In this document: in pieces, positions 61,080-64,000 of the stretch
Numbering within the stretch: position 1 is the stretch's first letter
Layout of the letters: every line of letters starts with the position of its first letter
Assembly: GCF_000328475.2 (NCBI RefSeq)
Contig: NC_026478.1
Coordinates: 620,001 to 684,000, forward strand
DNA: 64,000 nt
Direction: 5' to 3'
Source: Mycosarcoma maydis
Lineage: Eukaryota > Basidiomycota > Ustilaginomycetes > Ustilaginales
The notes under the pieces: model-generated
The model's database searches: none
What the model was told of the DNA's origin: nothing
Seen by the model: only the letters and a program-made list of their open reading frames with translations
Position numbers and translations under genes: made by a program

Positions 61080-62996
61080 ATGTCGACAAGTCGAGGCAGC
61101 ATCGTCACACTAGCATCAGCATCCATTGGCACAGACAAACAGACTGTCCATGTGGGACAGTCTGACTCGTTAGACCGGTCCTCTCACCAGATGCCCGGTC
61201 GAAACCAACTGTCCTCGCAAGACTACGTCGAGCTGACTCGCATTTCCCGCAAGAAGGACGACATCGAACAACACATTGATGGCCTGCAGAGATGGCCAGC
61301 ATGGGATCCTTTCCAAAATGTTTCTACCTACTCGGCTGACCTCGACTGCCTCGAGCACAGCAAAACGACCCTTGATGCTATCACGAGCAATCTACAGAGT
61401 CGCAGAAAGGAGTGCAGCCGTCTGGAGCGCGACGTGGACCAATTCAATCTGGAAGACATGAAGCGACTGCGTACCGTGGCAAAAGCCGTTTCGAAGCGTC
61501 ACCTGTCTGGTCCAGACACTGACCTCTTGGAGCTCGCACTCGAGACCGTGTTTGCGCTCGACAGGCTTCTTCGTCTATTGCGCGAGCGGCAGCAAGAGCA
61601 CGAAGTGACGGAGCTGCGGCTGCAATGGGAGAGAATGGTTTGCTCGAGCTGGGCAGATGTCGGAGACCTGCGTCGTGACATCAAGGCTTTCGAACATAAA
61701 TGCAAAGCATTGGCGTGTTCCAAGCCAAACTCGCACTCCTTATCATCCTCCCAAGGAACTCAGCGCCAGCACGAGGATGTAAGGACCGCAGTAATTGATG
61801 CACAACATGACTCGACCGAACAGCGCATGCCAAAATCGACCAGCGCCTCGTCAAGTCTGGCCATGGAGTCGCTCAAGCTCGAGTCTTCTCGCTTGGTTCT
61901 CCGTATCCGTAGTTTCGAAACCGAGAAGGCTCGTCCCGCTGGCAAGCTTTTGGACCTTCTTATTGACCAAAGACAAGTTCCTGAAAAACTGATCGACGAG
62001 CAGGAAAAGCTCGAAGATGCCCTTCCTCACCCCTCTTCCGTCGAGGCCAACTCTTTGCATACCTTGTCACTGCTGGGGCAATCCTCTGTTTCGCTTTCTA
62101 GTGACCACGACCCAGGAAAGTCATTGGCCGCAGAGCTCGAAAGCAAGAACCTAGTCCGCGCCGACGAATCTAAGCTTATCAATCCGTCCACTTCTGGAAG
62201 CCTTTCCGTGCAAACCCTTGCCACCCCTCAGGATCGGCTTCGTAACGTTGGGTCAGCAACCCCTCCCCGCAAGGGTTCTGCTTCAAGCTTGCTTGCGACG
62301 CCTGTACGACACGCTTCAAATCGGTATCGCTCAAATCCTCGTGATGCCCTCGACGTGGCGATTGGTGACATTGTCAATCGCTTGTCCATCTCTGTCTCGA
62401 TCACAAATGCCTCTCTGACGGGAGGTGTGACGTCTGCTCGACCGCCTGGGCTCCAAGATCTGAGCGGTCAGTACTGGATTGGCGATCCTGACCCTCGTCT
62501 TTGCTTCTGCCGGTTTCTGCCGTCCAACTTGGTCATGGTTCGCGTCGGAGGCGGCTGGCAGGAACTCTCGGAATTTCTGATGCAGCACTATGCCCATCTG
62601 AGCCCGCGAGGCGCCCATAGTGATGGAGGCGAATCAAGTGGAAGACAGACATCCAACCTGGCTTGGATGCGGTCTGCCTCTGGCCCGGTAGGTTCGCCAC
62701 GTCTCCGGACCCGTTCGTCCGTAAGATCACTACGATCGCACGAAGCGATGCACACAGGCACTCCTCGGTCATCGTCGCGGATTGTTACAATGCCATGCAT
62801 GAGGAAGGCATCCATTATGACGCCGGTGAACGAGGGCAGCGCACAACCCAATTCTATCACCGAGCTGCACCAAGTGCCCTTCGAGTGTCGAGACCGCGGC
62901 TTTTCCCCATCCTGCACATCTTCTGACGTGCCTTCTAGCAATTCTTCTTCGTCCATTGTGATCCATCCTTCATCTCCGTCTTCGTCCGCTTCATGA
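61080..62996 (+). CDS. Coiled-coil protein with C-terminal GAS2-type (GAR) microtubule-binding domain
   Basis: 638 residues from the ATG at 61080 (accATGTCGACAAG). The N-terminal third holds spectrin-like or coiled-coil helices (YVELTRISRKKDDIEQHIDGL, DLDCLEHSKTTLDAITSNLQ, LLELALETVFALDRLLRLL, then VTELRLQWERMVCSSWADVGDLRRD and GKLLDLLIDQRQVPEKLI). Near residue 475-525 a GAS2/GAR-like module occurs: DIVNRLSISVSI, SGQYWIGDPDPRLCFCRFL, and VMVRVGGGWQELSEFLMQHY. The VRVGGGW-x2-L-x2-FL core is characteristic. The tail is Ser-rich with basic patches (RLRTRSSVRSLRS). Spectraplakin and GAS2 proteins use this domain to bind microtubules; a cytoskeletal linker role is inferred. Confidence 0.85.
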   Translation: MSTSRGSIVTLASASIGTDKQTVHVGQSDSLDRSSHQMPGRNQLSSQDYVELTRISRKKDDIEQHIDGLQRWPAWDPFQNVSTYSADLDCLEHSKTTLDAITSNLQSRRKECSRLERDVDQFNLEDMKRLRTVAKAVSKRHLSGPDTDLLELALETVFALDRLLRLLRERQQEHEVTELRLQWERMVCSSWADVGDLRRDIKAFEHKCKALACSKPNSHSLSSSQGTQRQHEDVRTAVIDAQHDSTEQRMPKSTSASSSLAMESLKLESSRLVLRIRSFETEKARPAGKLLDLLIDQRQVPEKLIDEQEKLEDALPHPSSVEANSLHTLSLLGQSSVSLSSDHDPGKSLAAELESKNLVRADESKLINPSTSGSLSVQTLATPQDRLRNVGSATPPRKGSASSLLATPVRHASNRYRSNPRDALDVAIGDIVNRLSISVSITNASLTGGVTSARPPGLQDLSGQYWIGDPDPRLCFCRFLPSNLVMVRVGGGWQELSEFLMQHYAHLSPRGAHSDGGESSGRQTSNLAWMRSASGPVGSPRLRTRSSVRSLRSHEAMHTGTPRSSSRIVTMPCMRKASIMTPVNEGSAQPNSITELHQVPFECRDRGFSPSCTSSDVPSSNSSSSIVIHPSSPSSSAS

Positions 62997-63838
62997 CATA
63001 GCACGCAAGGACGCTTTTTAGCTATTGACCAAATCTCAATCAATAAGCGTCTGCTCAGGGACGATCTCCTAGTTTCCCGCACAGTCCATGCAAAGCATTC
63101 TGCTCGTCACCTTCTTGTATTGTAATCTTGTCAAGTTATGTGTACTTCTCCGCATCAATATGTAAAGCAGTGTGCTCGTACGACTGTGACGAGTCTGTTG
63201 AATCTGCAGTGTCCGGCTTCCACAATTTGCGTCTGTCGAAGCATGCCCCGATCGACTCAGGCCGATATGATGAGACTGATTCCAACCTGCCAAGGAGATG
63301 CATCCTGCCGGAGCTGCTGGTTCGCTTGCAGTCAGTTTGCTGCTCGCCGGAAAGGGACACTTGCCAACAGTAGCCTGTTGCAGAACACACGTGTCTGTCA
63401 ATTACGAATTGCAAACAGGTGGGATTCAGACACTTGAATCATGAGTTTGGTGCGTTATGAACGAAGCACGAATATGGATCGGAGACCGGTCCGGGCCGCA
63501 TTATGTTTTTTTTTGGATTAACAGTTACACCTCGAGACACGAACACTGAGATTTCGTTGAATTCACGAAAATCTCAGAAATGCGGTGGACCCCGCGGGGG
63601 CTGGTGTTGCAAAGAAATCCTAAGCGACCAGACAGCTTCGCACCGACCATGCATACTGTAACTGTACATTCGATACTTTGGTGTGGGCTCAAGCTAAGGA
63701 ACAAGTCACGAGTGTCGGAATCAACATATCTGTTTCTATTTAACGTACAGACTTTGATGGATCCTGAAGCCGGACGCTTTGACCTTCCAACCAATTCCTC
63801 TGTCCACTCACACCGACACCAACGACCAAATCCGTGCA
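62997..63838. other. Intergenic region upstream of the dehydrogenase gene
   Basis: Contains one AGTCACGAGT word near 63704 and an oligo-T run near 63507. No gene is supported. The last about 150 bases are likely promoter and leader of the next gene. Confidence 0.5.
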
Positions 63839-64000
63839 ATGTCTACGTCTCCTGATCAAGTCGAAAGCTATCCTCGCCCAGGAAAGACTGCCATCGTGTG
63901 AGTCTCCGCAACACGCTCTTTGCAGTTATTCGCCCGCACGTTAACGTGACTGACTCTGTACTGTTGTTCTTCCGCATTGTGGCTTTCCCAACAGCACCGG
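63839..64000 (+). CDS. Short-chain dehydrogenase/reductase, N-terminal exon, truncated by window end
   Basis: Exon 1 63839-63897 codes MSTSPDQVESYPRPGKTAI plus two bases of Val. The intron 63898-63994 (GTGAGT...CAG, 97 bases) is followed by CACCGG, so the protein continues ...KTAIVTG. K-x-AIVTG is the first beta strand and start of the Rossmann nucleotide-binding motif (TGxxxGxG) of classical SDR enzymes. Only about 22 residues are visible, so substrate and subfamily cannot be given. Confidence 0.7.

Noticed and set aside
3456..63713. Interpreting the A-x-T-CACG-A-x-T words as CRISPR-like repeats or as transcription-factor sites
   Set aside because: They are too short and irregularly spaced for CRISPR. 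A binding site would not explain the matching variable bases or the filled/empty pair at 57.6-57.8 kb, although a factor could still bind them.

Overview
The window looks like nuclear DNA from a smut fungus (Ustilaginaceae: Ustilago, Sporisorium, Pseudozyma or a relative). This is inferred from the gene set (SSK1, MAK5, SRV2/CAP, NDC80, UTP4, a fungal steryl-glucosidase), long mostly intron-free ORFs with occasional introns of about 80-105 bp, and a tRNA-Leu intron. The species cannot be named from the sequence. One 100-base run of N marks an assembly gap.

Layout. 1-2908: UPF1, entering inside its N-terminal zinc domain. 5.5-10.0 kb: long coiled-coil protein. 10.1-10.4 kb: minisatellite between convergent genes. 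10.7-15.7 kb: SSK1 (minus). 16.6-17.05 kb: mitochondrial ribosomal protein bS6m, cut by the gap. 17.6-20.7 kb: UTP4. 21.0-22.1 kb: bZIP factor. 22.9-25.8 kb: MAK5. 26.2-26.8 kb: EF-hand-like protein with one intron. 28.6-29.7 kb: Pro-rich basidiomycete protein. 30.0-31.3 kb: four-exon mitochondrial carrier. 32.2-33.5 kb: ribosomal P1 with an unusually long intron. 34.1-35.9 kb: F-box protein. 36.5-38.1 kb: CAP/Srv2. 38.6-40.8 kb: NDC80 (three exons). 42.2-44.9 kb: GH5 steryl-glucosidase/glucocerebrosidase type. 45.5-46.5 kb: secreted double-psi beta-barrel protein. 48.4 kb: tRNA-Leu(AAG). 48.7-50.7 kb: alpha/beta hydrolase. 51.6-58.0 kb: repeat-rich accessory block with a decayed Ty1/copia element, a 105-bp MITE-like repeat, about 300-bp inverted repeats and a second inverted duplication. 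58.6-59.9 kb: two-RRM protein. 61.1-63.0 kb: coiled-coil protein with a GAS2-type domain. 63.84 kb to the end: first exon of a short-chain dehydrogenase. The genes are mostly unrelated housekeeping functions (RNA decay, ribosome biogenesis, osmostress signalling, actin, kinetochore), not a pathway cluster.

The most striking signal is not a gene. The intergenic DNA is full of a 10-base word A-x-T-CACG-A-x-T (or CGTG on the other strand) in which the variable base x is almost always the same in both flanks. About 85 exact copies were counted by eye, with only about five mismatched ones, and none lies inside a confidently assigned coding exon. This is the form of a 4-base core flanked by a 3-base direct duplication. 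At 57.6-57.8 kb the two arms of an inverted repeat provide a filled and an empty version of the same site, which shows the word as a discrete insertion of about 7 bases. It is reported as the main candidate for an undescribed process.
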